A stretch of DNA of 50,220 nt, from contig JAOASS010000007.1 in assembly GCA_030158485.1 (NCBI GenBank), positions 1 through 50,220 on the forward strand. Reading direction: 5' to 3'. Position numbers and translations under genes: made by a program. Below, in pieces: positions 43,488 to 50,220 of this stretch (positions are counted from its first letter, which is position 1; each line of letters opens with the position of its first letter). The notes beneath the pieces are model-generated. The model was given only the letters and a program-made list of their open reading frames with translations, was not told the DNA's origin and ran no database searches. This stretch comes from Pseudobdellovibrionaceae bacterium. GTDB taxonomy: Bacteria > Bdellovibrionota > Bdellovibrionia > Bdellovibrionales > Bdellovibrionaceae.

Positions 43488-43964
43488 CTAGACTTTTGAC
43501 TTAATAAATTTAAAATACTTGGATTCGATAATATCCATTTCCATTGTATTACCGGTTTCGTCTTTAACTTCTGAAGGCGGCTGAACTTGGCCTTCTTTAA
43601 ATTCAACACCGTAACGGAATAAAATATTTTTTTCAGCACCTGAGTCTTCATTATAATAAGGAACGTAAAAGGACTCGACTTGCGCGAAAGCTGGAAGAAA
43701 GCCGTCAACCATATTCATTTGATCGACAATTACTTTGGGGCATTTAGCATAAATTACTTTCGCTGAGGAGTTAGCTCCAATCCATTTAATCCATTCACGA
43801 ATACCACATGAATTGATACTCTTGATGGCATCCAAATCAATTTTTACTTCATGTGCTCCATTAATTGCCAGGGGCGCAAAATCAGCATCCTCGTCAATAA
43901 TTCCACCTAGTTGAAGAGTCAGCTTAGGACCTTGTCGATCGACTTTACATTGAAACTTGCTCAT
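43488..43964 (-). CDS. Divergent STAS-domain protein (anti-sigma antagonist-like)
   Basis: A 158-aa protein whose first 110 residues fit a STAS domain. The strand-helix step KSINSCGIREWIKWI (from about 48) aligns with the phosphorylation loop of SpoIIAA-type antagonists; the acceptor would be S52, in N-S-C-G where the classic loop is D-S-S-G. The C-terminal 45 residues are polar and outside the STAS fold. It overlaps the phosphatase gene by 20 nt, starting with GAGGT 8 nt before the ATG, so the two are translated together. It is a natural substrate for that phosphatase; no anti-sigma kinase is encoded nearby. Confidence 0.75.
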   Translation of the reverse strand: MSKFQCKVDRQGPKLTLQLGGIIDEDADFAPLAINGAHEVKIDLDAIKSINSCGIREWIKWIGANSSAKVIYAKCPKVIVDQMNMVDGFLPAFAQVESFYVPYYNEDSGAEKNILFRYGVEFKEGQVQPPSEVKDETGNTMEMDIIESKYFKFIKSKV

Positions 43965-45816
43965 TGGCGCTTACCTCTTGGTTTGATTCTTCTTTATTTT
44001 TCACTATGAAAAAGGTGAGGTCATCAGCTAATGTTGTGCCTTGACGATAGACCTGAAATGATTCGCAAAAATGGGATAAAGCTTTATAACTTTGGGTTGA
44101 AGTATTAAGTGAAGCTAAAAGACCCTTAATAAATTCTCTTTCACCCCATGCTTCATTTTGAGGATTCCGAATATCTGGAACGCCGTCCGTGTAAAAGAAA
44201 ACAAGATCTCCCTTTTCCAGTTGAATTTTTGTTTCCTGATACTGAGAATCACGACTTTGACCCAGGCGAGGGTTATTATTCTGATCTAAAAGCTCGATGT
44301 CTTTCTTTTTGTAGGGACCTTCTTTTTTCCTGAATAAAAAAGGAGCTTCATGGGATGCGTTGCAATAAACTAATTCATAAGTTTTGATATTTAATTTTCC
44401 TAAGAAAAAAGTCATCATCACTTTTCCTCTTGAAACGTCAAAAATACTTTTATTTAATTCTTGCAGTGCTTGTCCTGGGCTGAATCCTAAACTTTCAATA
44501 AGACCCGCTGCCGATTTTGCAGCACTCGTGATCAAAGCCGCACCAGCTCCGTGTCCGGTGGCATCACCGATCCACAAATAAACGTGGTCATCAATTCGAG
44601 TGTAACTCCACCAATCCCCGCCCACTTCACTGGCTGGCTCGTAGAAACCTGCAATTTCGATTGTTTCAAAGTCGGCGCGCGGTGCGGGAAATAAAGTTTC
44701 TTGAACCATTCGAGCCGTTTGAAGCTCACTTTCCATTCGGGCCTTTTCTGCCGTTTGCAGCATAAGTCTTGAAACCTCAGCCGCCATCTTATTAAAATTC
44801 TGTGCTAATGCACCGACTTCATCATTCGATTCAACAACAACTTGGACGTCAAAGTGACCTTTTGTCACTTCACCCGTTGCTTCAAAAAGTTTAGTTAAAG
44901 CATGGGTCAATGTACTGGAAGCAAAAAGACTTAAAATAGTCGTGGCTGATATCAAAACAACTAAAAATAACAGAGATTTTCTTTTAAGAATTTCAACGGC
45001 ACTGAGTGCGTTAATTTCAGTGACAGTTGAAATAACATATAAATCTCCCCAGCCAACAGAAGCATAGGAAACAAGTCGATTCGCGCCTTGGTTATCTTTA
45101 ATTGTCTCAACACCACTTCCAGAAGCTTGCTTGTTCAAATCTAAAAAACGAACAGGCAAAGTATCTTTTAAATTCTGGCCTAAAGAATTTTCTGGACCTA
45201 AAAGAATTTTTCCACTTTTTTGTATGAGGTAAAAATTTTGTGCTGATTTAGTTTGAAACTGTTGGGCCAGATCACTGAGTTGAAATAAAAGCACGACAAG
45301 ATATGGCCTTCCTTCAGGTCTCTCAATTTTTTGAATAAGCGTAAATCGATCGTCTAAAAATGGATTTGTAACGACAGTCTCGTTCATAAAAAGCTGGACT
45401 AAATTAGGATTCCACTGTCCCTTCCACAACATCCAAAATTTTTCAAATCCGTAAGCTTCTTTTTCTAAAACAGGCCCCACTTTATAGCTGGATGTTTTTT
45501 CATCCCAAACCATGATGGCCATCGCCTGAAGTGAAGAATCGAATTGAAGAAACGCGCGTGATAATCGACTGAAGTCTTGGAACTGACCTAAATCTTGTAA
45601 AATAGGTTGTGTCAATTTAACTATGTTATCCAACCTGGTTTTCAATTGCCCAGCTATGGAACTTGACATCTGGCTTGTTGTGTCGAAAACGTAAGCCACT
45701 TTGTCATCTTTAAATACTTTCAAAGCTATGGCTAAGTAAACTAAAAGTGCCACTGCCGGCATCACTGTCAGAATTAAAAGAATCTTATAACGAATTGAAA
45801 GTTTTGAAAGACTCAC
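43945..45816 (-). CDS. Membrane-bound SpoIIE/PP2C-type serine phosphatase with HAMP
   Basis: Sensor phosphatase. Transmembrane helix 1 (about 12-32), a periplasmic sensor of about 240 residues (possibly CACHE-like), transmembrane helix 2 (about 280-302), a HAMP domain (about 303-355, LTKLFEATGEVTKGHFDV) and a coiled linker precede a C-terminal SpoIIE-type PP2C domain. Metal-binding Asp residues are in EVGGDWW, IGDATGHG, YTDGVPD and LADDLTFFI. It should remove phosphate from a STAS-type partner in response to an envelope signal. GTG 45816 has AGGAAA upstream. It is the first gene of the leftward operon and is divergent from the FecR-domain gene. Confidence 0.93.
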   Translation of the reverse strand: MSLSKLSIRYKILLILTVMPAVALLVYLAIALKVFKDDKVAYVFDTTSQMSSSIAGQLKTRLDNIVKLTQPILQDLGQFQDFSRLSRAFLQFDSSLQAMAIMVWDEKTSSYKVGPVLEKEAYGFEKFWMLWKGQWNPNLVQLFMNETVVTNPFLDDRFTLIQKIERPEGRPYLVVLLFQLSDLAQQFQTKSAQNFYLIQKSGKILLGPENSLGQNLKDTLPVRFLDLNKQASGSGVETIKDNQGANRLVSYASVGWGDLYVISTVTEINALSAVEILKRKSLLFLVVLISATTILSLFASSTLTHALTKLFEATGEVTKGHFDVQVVVESNDEVGALAQNFNKMAAEVSRLMLQTAEKARMESELQTARMVQETLFPAPRADFETIEIAGFYEPASEVGGDWWSYTRIDDHVYLWIGDATGHGAGAALITSAAKSAAGLIESLGFSPGQALQELNKSIFDVSRGKVMMTFFLGKLNIKTYELVYCNASHEAPFLFRKKEGPYKKKDIELLDQNNNPRLGQSRDSQYQETKIQLEKGDLVFFYTDGVPDIRNPQNEAWGEREFIKGLLASLNTSTQSYKALSHFCESFQVYRQGTTLADDLTFFIVKNKEESNQEVSANEQVSM

Positions 45817-45923
45817 GTTTTCCTAGGCTCTCATGATCTTTCGTCGAGCGGGAGAATCTCAGGACTTCTCCTGGACCTTTTAGTGTCAATATTATTCACA
45901 ATATTTCCGAAATACTAAAGTAG

Positions 45924-47648
45924 ATGAAGCTTAATAAAATTGAAAAAAGACTCTTTGTCTTCTGTAGTTTGCTGATAATCGTTTTTTCGTATTTGTTATA
46001 CGACGATTCAATTTTATTATCTAACCGGGAAAGCCTCAATGCCCCGATTGCTGAATTAATTGAAAGAAATAAAGATGTTCGACTTAAAATGAATGAAAGC
46101 TTCAACTGGGCTCCAGCCCGAACAAAAGAAAAGCTTTTCCCCTTTGACAGTCTTTTTACAGGTGAAAATTCAACTGCCGTCATTAAATTAGACGACGGCA
46201 GTATTTTAAGAATCGACGGTCAGTCGCTGATTGTTATGTCGATGTACCAGGGACAACTCGTACTTGATCTTAAGTCGGGATCTCTATCCGGAGATCTAAG
46301 CCAAAACTCGAAGCTCCTATTAAAAACAAAAGATGGATTCCAAAATTTGAATGGCACGGATGGAAAAAAATTTCGTTTCGAAAAAGATTTCGCAGGTCAA
46401 ATTCTTGAAAAACCAAGTCGAAATATCGCATCTCAAAAAAATCAGTTAATTTGGGAAAGTCCCCGGTTTTTTAAATTGAATAAACAAGATCCCCGGACTT
46501 ATCAAAACTTAAGTTGGGTTAAATCTGGAAATATTGAAGAAACAATTGTTGAGATTTCAACAAATCCAAATTTTGAAGTTATTGATCGACAAATTAAAAC
46601 TGTACGAAACGATTCCGGAATTCCCATAGAACTACCTGACGGCAAATACTATGTCAGACTTAAAGGTTATTCTAAAGATCGAAAATTAACCGCCACTTCA
46701 AACGTGAATTCTTTTGAAATGTTTGATCAAAAAAGAAGTCTCTTGCCGGCTCCTATTTTGATTACAAAAAATATTGCTCACTCGGATTCTTACAATTTTC
46801 CTCCTGTTTTAAAATGGGAAGCGGTTACTTCAGCAGAAAACTATCAAATTGAAGTTTCCGATACTCCTCGATTTGAACAAGTCAAACGCTACGAAACAGG
46901 ACAATCATTCTATCCGTGGAATGATTTTAAACCAGGAACATATTTTGTGCGACTTTTTAGTCAAAACAGCGACTCTAAAAGTGAGCCCAGTGATATTGGA
47001 ACAATTGAAGTTTCTTCTCTTGCGCCAAACCTAGAACCTATTCCTGCGTTGTTGATCAGGTCTCGAGAAAAAAATGTGGGAACTCAAGATGTGAAATTAC
47101 GCTGGCAGCATTCCGGGAAACAAGCCAAATACAGAATTGAAGTTTCGAAAGATGGAACATTCCGTGATGCACAAGTCGTTGAATCAATTCGCGGCCCCGC
47201 TTCGCTGAATGTAAAAAATCCTGGTGATTACTATGTTCGGGTTTTCGCTGCAAACGAAGACGGCTTTCCAATTAGTCCGTCTTCTAATATCGAAAGATTT
47301 AGTTATGACCTTAGAAATCCTTTAGAAACTCCACAGCTGATACGACCCTTCAGCGAAACGACTGTTTTTCTACAAAAAGAAGACAATCCTTATCTGTGGC
47401 TCGACTGGAAGCCCGTTCTAGATGCAACACTTTTCGCAATCCAAATTTCTTCAGATCCTGAATTCAACAATATTATTTGGGATGAAAAAACAGATCGAAA
47501 TCGATTTTTGGTAGAAAAAAGAATTCCCAACGGAAGATATTACTGGCGGGTTAAAGCCAAAGCCGACAAAGATGAAACTGATTCTGATTGGTCTACACCT
47601 AATCGATTTTATTTGGTTTATAAAAAGAAAGACATTTTTTTCGAATGA
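45924..47648 (+). CDS. FecR-domain membrane protein with four fibronectin-like repeats
   Basis: One N-terminal membrane anchor (about 8-25) leaves the rest in the periplasm. A FecR-type domain follows (about 46-125, AVIKLDDGSILRIDGQS; LDLKSGSLSGDL). Four repeats then occur at about 195-268, 295-364, 388-462 and 490-568. Each carries a W...Y-x-IE-(V/I)-S-x-(D/N)-x-x-F strand pair and a G-x-Y-Y-V-R-(V/L) strand with a later S(D/E)PS/SDWS turn, a fibronectin type III-like pattern. In iron signalling FecR links to a sigma factor; none is present here. Instead its stop overlaps the kinase start (ATGA, 47645-47648), which suggests it feeds that kinase. Confidence 0.85.
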   Translation: MKLNKIEKRLFVFCSLLIIVFSYLLYDDSILLSNRESLNAPIAELIERNKDVRLKMNESFNWAPARTKEKLFPFDSLFTGENSTAVIKLDDGSILRIDGQSLIVMSMYQGQLVLDLKSGSLSGDLSQNSKLLLKTKDGFQNLNGTDGKKFRFEKDFAGQILEKPSRNIASQKNQLIWESPRFFKLNKQDPRTYQNLSWVKSGNIEETIVEISTNPNFEVIDRQIKTVRNDSGIPIELPDGKYYVRLKGYSKDRKLTATSNVNSFEMFDQKRSLLPAPILITKNIAHSDSYNFPPVLKWEAVTSAENYQIEVSDTPRFEQVKRYETGQSFYPWNDFKPGTYFVRLFSQNSDSKSEPSDIGTIEVSSLAPNLEPIPALLIRSREKNVGTQDVKLRWQHSGKQAKYRIEVSKDGTFRDAQVVESIRGPASLNVKNPGDYYVRVFAANEDGFPISPSSNIERFSYDLRNPLETPQLIRPFSETTVFLQKEDNPYLWLDWKPVLDATLFAIQISSDPEFNNIIWDEKTDRNRFLVEKRIPNGRYYWRVKAKADKDETDSDWSTPNRFYLVYKKKDIFFE

Positions 47649-49588
47649 GTCTGAATTACGCTTTATTTGACCCTTTACTTGAGCCTGTTTACATTCTGAA
47701 TTCAGATTGTAAAGTTATTTATTGCAATGAAGCGGCGGCTTTATTGATTTCGTCGTCAGTCAGAAAAATTATGAGATCTCAGCCTTTATTTATTGAGCTT
47801 TTTCAATTCAGTGAAAAAATTGAAGCCTTGGAAAATTTAGTCCAAATTCAAGATCCAACTCCCTATAAGGAAGTAAACTTCACGACAACAGAAGGCCTCA
47901 GCGGAAAAATTCAAATTACAATCCAGAAATTACCAGAAGCTCTTCATTGGATTACTTTTATTCGTGATGTGACACTCGAAGAAAGGCTTCAAAACAAATA
48001 TCGTGCAGAATTGGACGCAAAAGAAGGGGTTATCGAAGAACTCAAAACAGCTCAAGCCGAACTGGAAAACTATTCTCGTAATCTTGAAAAGATGGTGGAA
48101 GATAGAACTGCAGAAATTCGGGGATTGAATCAAAAATTAAAAGCTCTACTCGATAGCTTAGATCAAGGCTTTTTGATTTTTGATGAAAATGGACTTTGTT
48201 GGGAAATAACTTCTAAAGCTTGCGAAACTGTTTTAGAGACTTCACCTGCTGGAAAAAAAATATGGGATGTTTTAAAACTTCCTGAAAATGAAGTTCGTGG
48301 TTTTTCAAGGTGGCTGACAACACTTTTTTCAGAACTTCTTCCATTCGAAGATCTTTCTTGCTTAGGTCCTGCACAATTTCCGCACAGCCAGGGTCAACAA
48401 GTCAAACTCGATTACTACCCGATTCGTAATGCTGAAAACAGAATCCAAGGGGTTGTTCTTGTTGCAACTGATATTACTTCTTTAATCAGAGCGCAAGAAG
48501 AAGCTGAAAAAGAAAAAGCCCATGCTGGGTTTATTCTAAAAATGTTCAAACAAAAAAAGTCGTTTCTATCATTTTTCGAAGAATCTCAAAAACTTATGTC
48601 GGAATTAAATCGTGTGACACTGTCTCCACCTTCTTCTTGGGACCGTGATGTTTTATTCAGAATACTGCATACAATCAAAGGCGGTGCGGCTAGTTTTTCA
48701 GTGCGTGACGTGGCTCATTATGCTCATGAATTAGAAAGTGTTATTCAAAATTGGGATCAGTTTAATGAATCGAAATGGGATCAGTTCATGGAGAATCTTC
48801 AGCTGTGTTTTACTCAGCTCAGCCATGACGTCCAGAATCTTTTAGGAAAATCTCCTACTCATCAAATTCCTGTAGTTGAAATAGCTAAGCCCGAACTTGT
48901 TCAAATACTTTCTATTATGGGAGCTTGGTCTAAAACTCGAGATTGGGCAGAACAATTAACAGCCCACTACCTAACTGAGCCTCTGACTCAAAGCTTCGAA
49001 TCCTATGATTACTTGATTCAGCAAACCGCTACCTCTCTGAATAAAAAAGTAAAGCCGCTTCATTTTATAAATCCTGAATTTCGCTGGAATTTTGAACTGT
49101 ATCAATCTTTTGCTTCAACTCTTGTGCACGTATTTCGGAACGCTGTTGACCACGGACTTGAAAGCCCCGAAGAAAGAATGGCTGCTGGAAAGTCAGAACA
49201 AGGTGAGATTTCAATTTATGCTCAACGAAATCAAAATGAAATTGAAATTCGTATCGCAGATGATGGAAAAGGAATTCCAATTGAAAAAATAAAAGCTCGA
49301 AGAAGTGAAAAGGGTCTTCAAAATGAGAACTTGAGTGATCAACAAATTTTAATGACAGTTTTTGAACCTCAATTTTCAACACGCACTGAAGTGACAGACA
49401 TTTCAGGAAGAGGCGTCGGCCTAGATGCTGTTAAAACAGAACTTGAAAAAATGGGTGGAAGTGTTCAAATTGAATCTATTATAAATAGGGGAACGACTTT
49501 CATTTTCAAATTGCCGCATCCGACTTCTGCCTTGATGCCTGCAATAACAATCAATTCACAAACTGAGCCTTTTAAGAAAGTAGCTTGA
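47645..49588 (+). CDS. PAS-PAS-HPt-CheA-type histidine kinase without a CheW domain
   Basis: A soluble 647-aa kinase. Two PAS-like domains (about 5-110 and 165-280) flank a coiled coil (about 118-166); an HPt domain (about 305-400) has the CheA-type phosphosite H342 (LHTIKGGAAS). After a linker comes a CheA-type ATPase with N box N499 (HVFRNAVDHGLE), G1 DDGKG (539-543) and G2 SGRGVGLD (587-594). The ordinary dimer H-box (HisKA) and the CheW-like P5 domain are both missing, so it would transfer phosphate like CheA but not join a chemoreceptor array through CheW. It has no transmembrane segment, so the coupled FecR-domain gene may be its sensor. The CheY-like gene ends next to its stop. Confidence 0.9.
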   Translation: MSLNYALFDPLLEPVYILNSDCKVIYCNEAAALLISSSVRKIMRSQPLFIELFQFSEKIEALENLVQIQDPTPYKEVNFTTTEGLSGKIQITIQKLPEALHWITFIRDVTLEERLQNKYRAELDAKEGVIEELKTAQAELENYSRNLEKMVEDRTAEIRGLNQKLKALLDSLDQGFLIFDENGLCWEITSKACETVLETSPAGKKIWDVLKLPENEVRGFSRWLTTLFSELLPFEDLSCLGPAQFPHSQGQQVKLDYYPIRNAENRIQGVVLVATDITSLIRAQEEAEKEKAHAGFILKMFKQKKSFLSFFEESQKLMSELNRVTLSPPSSWDRDVLFRILHTIKGGAASFSVRDVAHYAHELESVIQNWDQFNESKWDQFMENLQLCFTQLSHDVQNLLGKSPTHQIPVVEIAKPELVQILSIMGAWSKTRDWAEQLTAHYLTEPLTQSFESYDYLIQQTATSLNKKVKPLHFINPEFRWNFELYQSFASTLVHVFRNAVDHGLESPEERMAAGKSEQGEISIYAQRNQNEIEIRIADDGKGIPIEKIKARRSEKGLQNENLSDQQILMTVFEPQFSTRTEVTDISGRGVGLDAVKTELEKMGGSVQIESIINRGTTFIFKLPHPTSALMPAITINSQTEPFKKVA

Positions 49589-49993
49589 TTACTTCTTGTG
49601 CTTATCCCAAACAATTTTAAGCTTATCTTCGAAAATTTTTGCCGAGAATGGCTTCACCACATACTGTGACACACCCGAAAGAACAGCTTCCGTTACTTGT
49701 TCTCGTTCTGCTTCTGATGTCAGTAAAACAAATGGTAGATCTTTAAACTCAGCGCTTGATCTGACTTTTTTAAGAAGCTCAAGACCCTTTAGTTTTGGCA
49801 TGTTCCAATCCGATATCACAAGCTCAATGGGTTCTCCCGCTTTATGATGACGGTACAAAGCTTCAAGTCCGGCTTCACCATCTTCGGCTTCATAAATTGT
49901 TTTAAAACCCATCGTTTTAAGTTGCGACTTAACGAGGTCTCTGATGGAGGGCATATCATCTATTACTAAAATTCGTATTTCAGGTGCAAACAT
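49589..49993 (-). CDS. CheY-like single-domain response regulator
   Basis: A single receiver domain of 134 aa: acidic pocket D12-D13, phosphoacceptor D62 (ISDWNMP), T92 (LLTSEA) and K114 (VVKPF). The sequence is close to CheY of flagellar systems. Its stop is directly adjacent to the kinase stop, convergent, so the kinase is a likely phosphodonor though the two are on opposite strands. It starts 4 nt after the ChaN-like gene and may be co-transcribed with it. Output could be the flagellar switch or another protein partner. Confidence 0.93.
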   Translation of the reverse strand: MFAPEIRILVIDDMPSIRDLVKSQLKTMGFKTIYEAEDGEAGLEALYRHHKAGEPIELVISDWNMPKLKGLELLKKVRSSAEFKDLPFVLLTSEAEREQVTEAVLSGVSQYVVKPFSAKIFEDKLKIVWDKHKK

Positions 49994-49997
49994 GCGA

Positions 49998-50220
49998 TCA
50001 GTCTACGGCAGGCGCGGTCCAAATCCAATCGGCCCTTGGTCCATATTCGCGGTCTGGCTGCACTTCTTTTTTTATTTCATCAGGATTCAGATCCGAAGTG
50101 TTCACTTGAGATATAACTAAAATATCAGAAACTCCCCGTTTTTTTAGTCTTTCAGGCAGTCCTCCACCGTATTGAACATGAAACTCTCCCACAATCACAA
50201 ACATCACCGCATCGGGATAC
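49998..50220 (-). CDS. Partial ChaN-like (Tiki-superfamily) protein, 5' end beyond window
   Basis: Only the C-terminal part (about 73 residues) is in the window; the frame stays open to the right edge. The block VMFVIVGEFHVQYGGGLPERL followed later by DWIWTAP fits the C-terminal half of ChaN-type heme-binding lipoproteins of the Tiki superfamily (V-x-G-x-x-H-x-x-x-G-x-G-x-P). In those proteins the segment lies near the end, which agrees with the position of the stop. The CheY-like gene starts 4 nt downstream. Signal peptide and metal ligands cannot be checked here. Confidence 0.65.
   Translation of the reverse strand, partial: YPDAVMFVIVGEFHVQYGGGLPERLKKRGVSDILVISQVNTSDLNPDEIKKEVQPDREYGPRADWIWTAPAVD

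Noticed and set aside
49065-49382. Leftward 105-aa frame with repeated Phe/His/Glu
   Set aside because: It is the antisense of the conserved kinase ATPase domain; codon bias explains the pattern.
1-50220. CRISPR array, IS elements, tRNA or phage genes
   Set aside because: No repeat-spacer periodicity, transposase, integrase or cloverleaf was seen on either strand.

Overview
The window reads as an AT-rich chromosomal segment of a Gram-negative bacterium with LPS genes, lipoproteins, outer-membrane barrels, a CdnL/CarD regulator, an HD-GYP protein, a chemoreceptor and a dense signalling locus. By gene content and lipoprotein style it most resembles the Bdellovibrionota (Bdellovibrio-like). That assignment is inference: there is no rRNA gene and no search was possible. 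Coding density is very high, many neighbours overlap by 4-20 nt, and I found no tRNA, IS element, prophage, CRISPR array or integration scar. No stretch over 300 bases lacks a gene.

Layout. 0-1.5 kb: a solitary AAA/DUF4143 ATPase whose likely start codon lies in a 16-bp perfect inverted repeat. 1.6-5.7 kb: uvrB-uvrC behind a good candidate promoter, then a small membrane protein. 6.0-9.5 kb: carD-gltX-cysS. 9.7-14 kb: a secreted subtilase and recG. 14.0-15.4 kb: an HD-GYP phosphodiesterase and a small secreted Cys-rich protein. 15.4-18.7 kb: class I aldolase, lysS and a rhodanese-fold lipoprotein lacking the catalytic Cys. 18.8-22.3 kb: an Nfu scaffold opposite tatD-tcdA-a 40-aa membrane microprotein-a deoxyhypusine-synthase-like gene. 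22.4-27.2 kb: an orphan 351-aa protein, DedA, an RluA-type pseudouridine synthase, a barrel protein and an endonuclease/exonuclease/phosphatase-fold lipoprotein. 27.2-35.8 kb: a chemoreceptor, a lipoprotein, an RlmL-like rRNA methyltransferase translated from inside an MFS gene, and an overlapping large lipoprotein/outer-membrane protein pair. 36-41.5 kb: a GT9 heptosyltransferase-like gene coupled to waaA, a Rossmann-like protein of uncertain function and another secreted barrel-like protein.

41.5-50.2 kb is the most unusual part. A leftward operon encodes a membrane SpoIIE-type phosphatase, a divergent STAS protein and a REC-DUF4388-TPR protein. A rightward pair encodes a membrane-anchored FecR-domain protein with four fibronectin-like repeats, coupled by an ATGA overlap to a soluble PAS-PAS-HPt-CheA-type kinase that has no CheW-like domain. 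A CheY-like receiver and a truncated ChaN-like gene follow on the opposite strand. I read this as one envelope-sensing signalling locus joining a phosphorelay to serine/threonine partner-switching parts; that functional link is inference from gene order and domain content.
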